Of a stretch of DNA of 64,000 bases, positions 47,714-57,602 are shown piece after piece. Position 1 is the first letter of the stretch; each line of letters starts with the position of its first letter. Source of the DNA: Juglans regia (taxonomy: Eukaryota; Streptophyta; Magnoliopsida; Fagales; Juglandaceae); assembly GCF_001411555.2 (NCBI RefSeq), contig NC_049903.1, positions 18,953,234-19,017,233 on the forward strand, given 5' to 3'. The position numbers and the translations under genes are program-made. Under the pieces are notes generated by a model that saw only the letters and a program-made list of their open reading frames with translations, had not been told where the DNA came from and searched no databases.

Positions 47714-48141
47714 AGTTTGAATTATTTCCATAAAATACACAAATTAAAATAATATGATTAATTTGCCCTAATTAAAATATAAACCATAAACCTAATCAGA
47801 TATTAATTTTGAACCCAAACAGTTTGAATTATTTCCATAAAATACTCAAATTAAAATAATATGATTAATTTGCCCTAATTAAAATATAAACTATAAACTC
47901 AAGTGGATATTAATTTCGAACCCAAATACTTTCAGTTATTTACATGAAATACCCAAATTAAAATAATATGATTAATTTTTCCTAATTAAAATATAAACCA
48001 TTAACCTAATTAGATATTAATTTTGAACCCAAATAGTTTGAATTATTTCCATAAAATACCCAAGTTAAAATAATATGATTAATTTTCCCTAATGAAAATA
48101 TAAACCATAAACCTAACTAGATATTAATTTTGAACCCAAAT
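47714..48141. repeat. Tandem repeat, four units of 107 bp
   Basis: Units run 47714-47820, 47821-47927, 47928-48034 and 48035-48141, each exactly 107 bp. Each starts with A(G/C)TTT(G/C)A(A/G)TTATTT and ends with GAACCCAAA(C/T). A partial fifth unit follows. Units differ at a few scattered sites. Confidence 0.85.
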
Positions 48142-48739
48142 AATTTGCATAAAAAACCCTAGTATGATTAATAGACTTGGTTTACTGGTTAGAAATCCAA
48201 TGTCAATATTGTTTTCATATTCAATTGAACCTTAGACCCGTTTGAGAGTTTTGCCCTATTGTTCGTAAAGAATATTTGGGTACAACTCTTGAAATTTTCA
48301 AAGTGGACAGTATGAGATTCTATCATCTATATGGAGACATATTCAGTCTAAACTCATGTGTCAGTTTTGGAATTTTTATTTCAATCTTTCCTTTTATGCT
48401 TCAGGTGTGTGGTCCGTAAGTTGCTTGGCCTGTGGATTGGGCCGAAGACTTTTTATGACTAACATACTTGGAGAATTGTAGGGAAATGTGTCAAATTTCG
48501 ACTAACATGAGAGTTTTAGACTTAGTATATATGCAATGTAGATGATCGATTGAGATATGACCAACTATCTTATCAAAATACAAGCAGTGAATATGAAAAA
48601 ACCCTTGATAGTGTTTATCCATGACTTAGGTTTTTTTTGTGACGGTCATCGAGTAACAGAAATACATTAGATATAGTAACGGAGTGTAGAAACCCATGGT
48701 GAGTAGTACAGAGTTTGTACCAAGAAATATATTTAATTA

Positions 48740-48931
48740 CATTTTAGAGGCAATTGAACAATATGAAGAATTTTATGGTCCAACAAATGAAGAAGTATAT
48801 CAATAAAACGAATCAGACATCAATCTATTTGTTGATCTCAGCCAATAAGACATGGTTCTATTGCTTAGAAAAGATGTTGAACCAGAAGTAATTGAAGGTA
48901 GATTATCAGAAGAACATGAGTTAACTGAATG
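48740..48931 (+). pseudogene. CACTA transposase C-terminal remnant
   Basis: The reading AIEQYEEFYGPTNEEVYQ, then ESDINLFVDLSQ and RKDVEPEVIEGRLSEEHELTE, resembles the last residues of plant CACTA transposases (after DUF4216), where a VDL...RxDVEPE segment is common. There are internal stops. The catalytic domain is missing upstream, replaced by repeats. Confidence 0.5.
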
Positions 48932-49023
48932 ATAGTGAATGATAGTTGTTTTTGTAAAAGTATCGTTATTATAAATATAATAACATTTTTGTGAATAATA
49001 ATTTACTATCGTTTAAAAAAGAT

Positions 49024-50524
49024 ATGCCTCATAAACGCAAAGCAACTCATGTGCCATCTCCATCTATTACTGACTCCCCAATTGGTTCTTGCCATGAATG
49101 GTGGATTAACATCACTAGATCCAGAACAAGTTATGTTACATAACAACTTGATTTTATGTGATAATTTAAGCAATAATGTTTTAAAAATAAAATACTTTTT
49201 TTGATATTATGTGCTTTAATTACTATATAGTTGTTTTAAGCTATTGTCAAGGTCGAGGTTCTACTAGGGGTGTCTGTATAGAGAAAGTAAAAAAAAGGAA
49301 AAAAATTAAAATTGATATTTATGATGATCACACCAGTGGCTCTGGAGATTCAAAAGCTTGACTTACTTCTTATGTTAGTACCCTTACTGACACATATGTA
49401 ATGATGACTACATCCTCCTGGGCTAAAGTTCCCCTAGATGTCAAAGACCATATCAAAAATTATTGTCGGCTAATAAGTTACTTAGAAAACAATTAAGTAT
49501 AACATGTTAATTTATTGTATTTGGACTAATTGTTTATAATTTTGTTAATGATGAGTTTGAACTTAATTTTGGTCGGCGAGAGGATCGATTAACGGTTAAG
49601 GAGCTGATGTTCAATGCATTCCAAAGGTAAAAAGATAGATGTCATACACACTATCAGAAGTTTAGTAGTGTAACAGAGGCACGCCAAAATCCATTCCAAG
49701 ACATGCTACCAAACGAATGGGAGAAGTTTTGTGATTTGTTTGAATATCTCGCATATCAGGTGATTTCGCTGCTATCTTTCTTTATAGTATATGATAAATG
49801 CATTAAACAAGTATAGTAATAATGTTGTTTATAGCAACGGAGTATTGTCAATAAATCAAATAGAGCAAACTTAACGATACACCATCATATGGGTTCTCGA
49901 TTCTTTCATCGACTATAAAAAAAAATGGTAATATTGTACTAGTCTCATGTTAAATATTAACATATCAAAATTTGTGATTGAAGTTATAAAATATATTTTC
50001 CTTTTGCCGGAACAAGAAAGTCCTACTGAATATAATCTGACTCAATTGTATGCTAATTACATACAAATCGTGATGGTGTTTGATCCAGTCCTGAAACAAA
50101 ATCAAATTTTGTAAGTTTAAGGTTTTTTATTTGTATTCTCTAATAATATCTTTGTTATTTATATTATCTCTAATGATTTTTTTTTATAGGACAATATGGT
50201 ATCACTTATGGAAACTGTTGCGGCTCCTCTAATGAATCATCTGTGAACGATGTTCAGATCTTTTCTCAAGTTCTTGGGCCACGTTCTGGATATCTGAGCG
50301 GTTTAGGACATTGCGTGAAGCTTTCCTCAACATCATCATCCTCTTCTCAAGTTAGATCGAATAACAACTTTCGGGAATTAAAGAAAACAAAGCTCGAGCT
50401 TGAACATTTGAGGTCAAAGCAAAGAGAATTGCTGACTCAATTAGATCAGGCAGTGTATATAGAGGTGGGATTAAAACAAAACATGCAGAAGAAGTTGGAG
50501 ATGCACTCCCAAAAAAATGTTTAA
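49024..50524 (+). pseudogene. CACTA second protein, Transposase_24-like (PF03004)
   Basis: The start is MPHKRKATHVPSPS. Scattered exon-like pieces follow: SWAKVPLDVKDHIKNYC (49420-49460), DEFELNFGRREDRLTVKELM (49550), FQDMLPNEWEKFCDLFEYLA (49700), and the most telling last piece VLGPRSGYLSGLGH (50265) followed by an alpha-helical LKKTKLELEHLRSKQRELL tail ending at 50524. VLGxRSGYxxGLG plus coiled coil is the usual C-terminus of this plant family, equivalent in role to the En/Spm DNA-binding partner protein. Stops and frameshifts break it. Confidence 0.65.
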
Positions 50525-50699
50525 GCCGTGGTAATTAATGATGTCCCAAAACTATATGCTACCACAATCCTAAAACTTATTTTCTTTAGTTGTCTTTTTA
50601 TTATTCTGATTTGATGCAACATTTAAACAAATGTGATGTTTTAATTACAATATTTAATATTAGTCTCATATTTGAATTTACAGTTTGCTGTAGCATGAG

Positions 50700-51270
50700 T
50701 ACCGATTGAACATAAAATACCCATTTCGAATGGTAATTTACAATTTATTACCCTTTAAACGCATTTTAGCTTCCGGTCAAACTACAAATCAAAACCATTC
50801 AAATGACTTGAGAACTATCAATTCCGTTCGAATAGATTAATTGTCTATTAAAACAAACTTCATGTTTGAACATTCGAGCAAATAATAGCTTGTTCAAACA
50901 CATTTGTCATCATTCGAATGTACCATACACTGTTCGAACAAAAATATTGAACCACCTGTTCAAATAGATGTTTTCAATTCGAACATATATAAATCGTGTT
51001 AGATCAGATTATTTTTGCTCGAACATAAATATATTTGTTCGAAAAGATATGAACTTTTCGAACGCTCCCTCCATTCGAGCATTATTAATAAATTTGCCTC
51101 GTTCAAATGAAATTTCGATTGAGTTCGAATAGATGCCCGACCGTTCGAACAATACATGTTCCATTCGAATGGTTTTTTGGGACAAAAACGTTTCGTCCCA
51201 AAAGAATATTCTCGTTCGAACACTTTCAACCGGTTTTGGCAGAATTCGTTCCTAAAAGTAATTTTTGAAA
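50700..51270. repeat. CACTA right subterminal array
   Basis: TTCGAACG, CATTCGAATG and decayed TTCAAATG words recur about every 30 bases up to 90 bases from the right end, mirroring the left arm. Confidence 0.7.
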
Positions 51271-51667
51271 CGAAATTCAAATTTCATCTCTAAAAACCTT
51301 TTGAGACGGACCTTTTGGGACGTAATTTTTCATCTCAAAAAATGCATTCTCTTGTAGTGAAAATATACATCTGATTTTTTCAAAACCAGCTATAAAAGAG
51401 TTTGGAGAATGTTTATAATTAACACGTGTTATATATATAGATATATTCTGACTTTATAGATTGAATTACAAATTGATAATCAATAATTTATAATTTATCA
51501 TGCGTCTGTCTTTCCCCACTTAATGTCATTAAGTTCATGTAAGAAGGAATGTTTTCCATGCATATCTTTAAATTATGATATTGTATTTATAAATAAATGA
51601 GAGGATGAATTAAAATTTATGGGATATAAGAAAATGATAAACACTGCTATATATACTACCACTAAGT

Positions 51668-51890
51668 GCAGGTTTGGAGGTAGGATGAAACACAAAATTC
51701 TCATCTCATCTCATTTCATCATTATACATTTTTCAAATTCTCATACAAAATATAATAAACAATTGAACTTTTTCAAATCTTAATTCACATTTTTCAAATC
51801 CTAAAACAATAATAATATTAAAATATAATATTTTAAACTCTTAAATAAAATATAAAATTCTCATCTCACCTCCCAAACTTATCCTAAGAG
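51668..51890. mobile_element. MITE, ATCCAAA/TTTGGAT family, copy 8
   Basis: It starts TGCAGGTTTGGAGGTAGG and ends CACCTCCCAAACTTATCC, with inverse ends. The core TCATCTCATCTCATTTC and CATACAAAATATAATAAAC match the family. It contains a short internal duplication of CACATTTTTCAAAT near 51785. Confidence 0.65.
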
Positions 51891-51891
51891 T

Positions 51892-52027
51892 CTCTACAAG
51901 AAAAATAAATATTTATGATGAATTATTTGCAAAGAAAAATGATTATTTGTGACGGGAGTAGACTCATTTTTACAAAAAATAATAATTTTGACAGAAAATT
52001 ACTGGCAAAGAAATTTTCTTTGTAGTG
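51892..52027. mobile_element. Tiny non-autonomous CACTA element
   Basis: This is 136 bp, starting CTCTACAAGAAAA and ending TTTTCTTTGTAGTG, which are near-inverse CACTA termini. It is flanked by the 3-bp repeat AGT (51889-51891 and 52028-52030), the expected length for the superfamily. It directly follows MITE copy 8. Confidence 0.65.
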
Positions 52028-52030
52028 AGT

Positions 52031-53879
52031 AGAGATACAGGGATCTCAAGACTGATAATGTTTAGAACGTCTACCTTTAGTTTTTTCCCGCCTATACTAT
52101 TGCAAGACAATCGGACCTTTCCTTTTGAACTGTAGCTATATATAATGTCCATAGAGTAAGACACTTATTCATAAATGTGTACAAACGTCAGTATTGAGAC
52201 CGTTCCATGTGTGCATGTCGGTACTGATATTATTTATTTATAAACAACTTAATTGCTGCAATCTCATGATCTTCATACATACATGATAATGTTTCCCATA
52301 AACTGACCCATTAACGTACATTAACTATGAAAGCAACTTCTTGCATAAATGTGCATATAAATTAGAGTAATTCTACTCACCATCTCTTTTTTCATTATTT
52401 TATAATGTGACATTAATTGATTGAAAACTATTTATTATGTTTTACTTGTGAACCTATCATTTAATGTCAGATAATGAGAATATGATAAAATAAAAAAAGA
52501 ATCGGTTCCAAGATGAGCTCAACTTCATCGTTGGGCCGTTTTTCATTTTGGATTAAAATACTTCTTCCATCAATTTGATTCTTACATATAGTCCTAGACT
52601 CCTAACGGTACGCCATGTCAACACTAATAGAATCGCAACACATCTCTACATGATGTATAATATATATATAGGTCCCCATGCTTGGATCCTCTGCACCGCA
52701 CTAGCAATACCCCTTAATAAAGGTACCGGTGGATCTCAAGTACTCTACCCTAATGGGTGGATATTGTGGAGTCGGCCTTGTGGGTGGCCATGTTGGATTG
52801 AGGGGCTTCTCTCCTTTCCCCATTAAGTGGATCTCAACGCTCTCATTCGATCAGTTGTCTTGGATGCCACACTCTACAAGAGGTAGGCCGTGGCGGGCGG
52901 CAGCTTCTTGGTGCGGCCACCCATGACAGAATAGTTATTATCCAACCCCTCTTAATGGGTTTAAGGTTAATCTGACTTCTAGGACGATGCCAAATCTACA
53001 TAAGGCCGTCAAAGATATAAACATGAGTTTTTGAATTTTGTAAATTCAATTGTGAATGTGATTGTAATGCTAGCTAGCTCTTTAATTAATGTCGTCCATT
53101 ATTATGACCAAAAAGTGTGTATAGAATCTATAACATGATCATTCGTATCATGCATGCTCATCAGCTCCTGGCCGTGGCACATCTAATGGCTCATGATCGA
53201 CGAGTATAATCTCCCCAGATTCTTCGTCAATAGGTCGAACTTCTTCTGGTTTCTCCTCTTCAAGTTAGCTAGTGGTAATGTCCATATTTGTAAACGATGT
53301 CTACATGATTTACGAAATGTCTATACAGTAAATGTTTATTTATGATGCATTGTATACATGGGCATGTCAATTCTCATACACAAATTAATTTATTAGTCAC
53401 CCTCTGTAAGTTAAATTGAAAAAACGTGAGGGTGAGTTGTGAAATACGTACACAAAGTAAGTAAACCTGTGCTAGCTAGTACTAGTTGTGCCAAAGCATA
53501 TCATGTAGTAATTTCACATTCCAATATAACCAAAACACCACAAGAAAATCACCGTATAAAACCTTATGGTACATAAGTTTTAGCCAAAAATCCCATGATG
53601 ATATAAGTTCCCAAGGGCTAGGGCCTCCTCAATAAGGAAAATAAGAGCTTACGTGTCAATAAATATCTAGATGCGTAAAGAGAGAACATTCGAGCCTCCG
53701 GGCAGACATGTCAAGGTACCTCAGGGCTATGTACCCAAAGAGGAAAAGGAAAGCAGAGGACTATGGTTAGAAAGATTTTCTACGGGTTAAATACCCAAAT
53801 AAAGAAACATGAGACTAAAGACCGATTGACAAGACTGGCAAGACATATCTTGAGATTGAATACAAAGGTTGGAAAGACA
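52031..53879. other. Intergenic, no gene seen
   Basis: There is no supported gene. A minus-strand stretch at 53267-53150 stays open with an acidic peptide (EEEKPEEVRPIDEESGE) but has no start, no splice-supported neighbours and no recognised domain. A GC-richer block at 52700-52930 is unidentified. Confidence 0.35.
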
Positions 53880-53884
53880 ACAAA

Positions 53885-55918
53885 TGTAAGGCCCAGTCTC
53901 TTCATCAAAGTGGCCCGGATCTGTAAGTGAAAATGGCCCAGCCATTTTAGTGTCTAGTGAGAGTCCCGAACGACATCGTTTTTGAGGTGAGTGTTTTCTT
54001 CTTCAACTTCCGTTTCTTTCCGCATTTTTCTGTTTCAGTTTCAGTTTCTCCCGCACCTCTCTCGCACACGTCTCTCTCTTTTCTTTTCGGTTTCATCTTT
54101 ATTTCCAGTTGTTGGCATTATTTTGAGGTTCCGAATCCCATGCCCTAGACTTCCTCATTGTTTCGGTTTCTCTCTTGCGCTGCATCTTATTCTAGTGAGT
54201 TGCCGTCTGCTGCATCTCTGTTTCTCTCCATTTTTACGTTTCGGTTCTTCCTCTGCAAGTTAGCAAGCAGTACCTCTCATCCCTCCATTTTTTCGACTGG
54301 TAAGTGTTTCCTTCTCATTCCTTTAGGTTTCGGTTTCATCTACTGAAACTGTGCAGTTTCTGCTCCTTAGTATTTGGTTTGATTTATTCTTTTTTTTTTT
54401 CTGCAGTTTTTGTTTTGGCCGTGAGGTTTGGGTTGCGTTTGTGTGTCTGGGTGTTGTGCGTGGTGAGTCTTCAGGTAAATGTCTCTCTTTGCTCTCAGGT
54501 CGATGCCTTCCCCGTACTTTATTTCTCTGGTTTTATGCAATTCCGACTTTGAATTGTTCCAGGCGGTGCCGTTGTTTTCTTCCCCACTCCGAAACCCCAC
54601 TTTGACGCTCATTCTCTTACAGTCCACTTTGTTTCACTTCTATCCGCATTGTGTTTAATCTCCTTGCTGTGGCTTGGCGTTGAACTCTGTTGAACGGGTA
54701 AGGAGGCCGCGAACCATACTCTTCATGGTGTAATTTATGTCTTTTATTGTTGGAGCATGTGAAGGATTTCTTTTGTTTTTAATCAGAGTTGAGGGCTTTG
54801 TAATATGATAGTTTGATTGTTGAAGAAGGATTTATAAATTTTGGGGTTTTTGTCGAGGTGGTGTGGTAGAGCAAATGAATACTCGGGTTGACTAGGTACT
54901 GTGTTTCTTTGTGCTGTTGGTTGGTATTTTCGACCATTGGAGAGTGTTTAGGATAAAAGCAAAGACTAGTACATGGTTCTTGAGTGGGAGTGCGGGCTGT
55001 TCAATATTATTAAGTGGTTGACTTAGTGTGTTAAATTGTGAGTTTTATTTAATTATTAGATGAGGTTATGCCTTTTGTCTTTTAATACTCGGTGTATATT
55101 TCTTTTGTTTTATGAATAGGTGACGAGACTAATAGAGGTCATTTTCAAGGCTTAGATAATACGCTACAAGAGTCAGGTAAGCGGGGTTCCTATGCTAGGC
55201 CTTACACGAATTATTTGAGACTGAGGTTGATTTTTCTGAAAACTTTGCATATTTTTGTGGTGAAATGAGAACTTGGGAAAAACAAAACCAACATCGGTCG
55301 TTTATTTGCATACTCATGAAATCTGTATGATAAATATTTATGTTATGCCAAAACACTATGAGTTTTTACTTGTCTTAAAATCATCGCTCTGTTACTCTTG
55401 AAAATATGTTCTGTTCTGCATGATAACTCTGGAAAATATTTTGTTCTGCATGCTATTCTTTGTAAATGCTCATGTTTGCACGCTAGCATATGATTTCTGC
55501 TTATTGAGTTGTGATAACTCACCCCCTGTCATGATAATATTTTTCAGAGGATATGGAGAGTCCAAATGAGGACCTGGATTAGATTGGTGAACGTGTTTAA
55601 GTCGAGGAGATGTGGTTAGAAGAAGGACTTCTGATGTTCTTAGTTTTAATGTCTTTGAGTTTTAATTATATTTTCAGGTTTAGTAGGACCTATGGTTTTA
55701 TCAGTTTGGTATGTTACTATTATCGGGAGATTGTGGACCCTTTGATATTTTTTTTTATTGCATTAAAAATTGTGTGGAGTTCTATTGAGATTATTTAGAA
55801 GATATGAGATTGATTTCACTTATGAAGTCTTTGGAGATTTTTCTTTGGATGTGTTGGGAGACATGTTTATGAGTGACAAGTAATAATACTCCAAGCCACC
55901 CGGGTTTGGGGCGTTACA
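53885..55918 (+). repeat. 5' LTR of the chromovirus
   Basis: It is 2034 bp, starting TGTAAGGCCCAGTC and ending GGGGCGTTACA. Compared with the 3' LTR it lacks about 510 bases at 55330/55337, where TAAATA stands instead. Confidence 0.88.
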
Positions 55919-55920
55919 TT

Positions 55921-55932
55921 TGGTATCAGAGC
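55921..55932 (+). other. Primer-binding site, initiator tRNA-Met
   Basis: TGGTATCAGAGC lies two bases after the 5' LTR and is the standard complement of the 3' end of plant tRNA-Met(i). Confidence 0.85.
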
Positions 55933-56405
55933 CAGGTTTGAATTCTGCATACTATAAACCTTGGAGGTTTAGATTTCTGTAGGTTCATAGGATGTAAAGA
56001 TTTTAGAGTATAGATAGTGATGAAGAAGTCATTTTCAGATTTATTATGATAGTAAAGCAAACTATAGGATTGAATATTGTTGATGTGGAAAGTCTTAGAA
56101 TTCGCAGGCTTTAGGAATAGCCATGAGGTGTGGTATTTCACAGGTCTATGAACTAAGTTCATGTTGATTAAGGTTTAGTTTAATAACGGAGCCTTCTTAA
56201 ATAGTTGAATGGGTTTAAGTATTAGTTTTTTTGAAATTGACTATTACTACGGTTATATGTACTTTTCTATTCTCTGTTATGAGTATTCTTATAATTTTGA
56301 ATTATAATATATACGTTTTGTTTTTACAAATACCACTAAATTTTTTATGTTCTTATAAACTCTATTTTTGAAGCGATGATTAAAAATTCAAGTTATTTTG
56401 TCAGG

Positions 56406-57487
56406 ATGCCACCTCGTCGTAGAGAACGAAGCATGTCAGATCTGATTGTGAACGAGAACGAAAGGGAAGCAAACCCGAGTGCTTCCGAGGTATTACGGGC
56501 AGCTGCACATCAATTAATTGATGACCTTGTGCAGAATCCCACGGGTCACCAGCGTAATTTCAATGAAGGGGGTTGTACCGTTGAGCAATTCAATCGAATG
56601 CACCCTCCTTTATTTGATGGGAGAGGCGATCCAACTTTGGCGGAGGATTGGATTCAGGACATTGAGGAGATTTTGCGAGTCCTAACCTGTACTGAGGAGC
56701 AAAAGGTGGCGTACGCCACATTCAAGCTTACTGGGGAAGCGAAGAGGTGGTGGATCTCTGAAAGGACTATCAGAGAAGCAGAGGGGACAGAGATAATTAG
56801 TTGGCTGCACTTCAAGCAGATCTTTCTTGAGCGCTTCTTCCCTAGCTCGTTCCGTGAGGACAAGGCTATGGAATTTGCCACCTTGGTTCAGGGAACAATG
56901 ACGGTACATCAGTATGCTTCTAGGTTTACTGAGTTATCCCATTTTGCTACTTATTTGATTCCTGATGAGAAAAAGAAGGCACGCAAATTTGAGCAAGGAC
57001 TGAATGAGAAACTGTATGTGCGTGTGGTGGGTTTCCAAATTCGGAACTTCTCAGAATTGGTGAATAAAGCAACAGTTTTTGAAAAAACCCTTCAAAGAAG
57101 TGCTGCAATGCATGAACAGAGGAAAATGACTACTCCTACTGTGTACCAGTCTGGCATGGACCAGGGACCATGGAAAAGGAGGAATGAAGGTAGTAGTTCG
57201 GGGAAAAAGGCCGGTTCAGAGTAATCAACAGCCCTACCAGTGTAGGACTTGCAATCAAGTGCACTCCGGAGAGTGCAGAAAAGGGGCAGGATTGTGTTTT
57301 CGTTGTGGCAAATCAGGACACTACATCAGGGATTGCCCAATGCAAAATAGGAGCAACCAGACGTTCATACCGCCACCTCAGAGGAATGAAGTATCAGCCC
57401 GGGGCAGCAATCAACGTCCTACTGTGCCTGCTCGAGTTTTTGCACTGACACCTGGAGAGGTTGAGGATAGGAATGACGTGATCACTG
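56406..57487 (+). pseudogene. Chromovirus gag, with frameshift
   Basis: The start MPPRRRERSMSD at 56406 was preferred to the in-frame ATG at 56376. The gag core runs from PPLFDGRGDPTLAEDWIQ through VAYATFKLTGEAKRWW and FKQIFLERFFP to VNKATVFEKTL (residues about 60-240). A frameshift near 57205 separates it from the CCHC zinc knuckle CFRCGKSGHYIRDC at about 57296. It formed the nucleocapsid that packages the element's RNA. The frame meets a GT splice-donor-like site at 57488. Confidence 0.82.
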
Positions 57488-57602
57488 GTATGACTCTTTT
57501 GTTTTGCTTTAAGGATTTATATTTTCTATTATTTCTTTTGATTGGTTCTGGTTAAGACTTTGAATATTCTTGATTCATGGATGAGTTCGAATGTGATCAC
57601 AG
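57488..57602 (+). other. Intron-like 115-bp segment between gag and protease
   Basis: It starts GTATGAC and ends ATCACAG, and contains stops in all useful frames. The gag reading before it (VITG) continues into the protease frame after it, with the split glycine codon completed across the gap. GTGATCAC occurs at 57478-57485 and 57593-57600, exactly 115 bases apart, so a diverged local duplication is an alternative to an intron. Confidence 0.45.

Larger units (their letters stand above)
43052..51359 (+). mobile_element. Decayed CACTA (En/Spm) DNA transposon
   Basis: The right end CTCTTGTAGTG at 51359 is the inverse of the CACTACAAGAG terminus of the superfamily. The left end near 43052 (AAATTACAAAGAATTTT) is a decayed partner. 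Next to both ends are matching blocks (ACGAATTAATTTTCGTCCC-like on the left, TTGGGACGTAATTTTTCATC on the right). Long subterminal arrays of TTCGAACG/CATTCGAAC words follow inward. Internal remains are a transposase C-terminal piece (48740-48931) and a second protein gene (49024-50524), both on the plus strand, plus an antisense gene remnant in the left arm. The main catalytic transposase is gone. The 3-bp target duplication cannot be proved because the left end is damaged. Confidence 0.72.

Noticed and set aside
53150..53267. Acidic minus-strand peptide of about 38 codons
   Set aside because: It is short, with no start, splice context or domain. An open frame of this length is expected by chance.
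54367..54627. Open frames within the chromovirus LTRs (both strands, both LTRs)
   Set aside because: They are short, recur simply because the LTR is duplicated, and have no domain.
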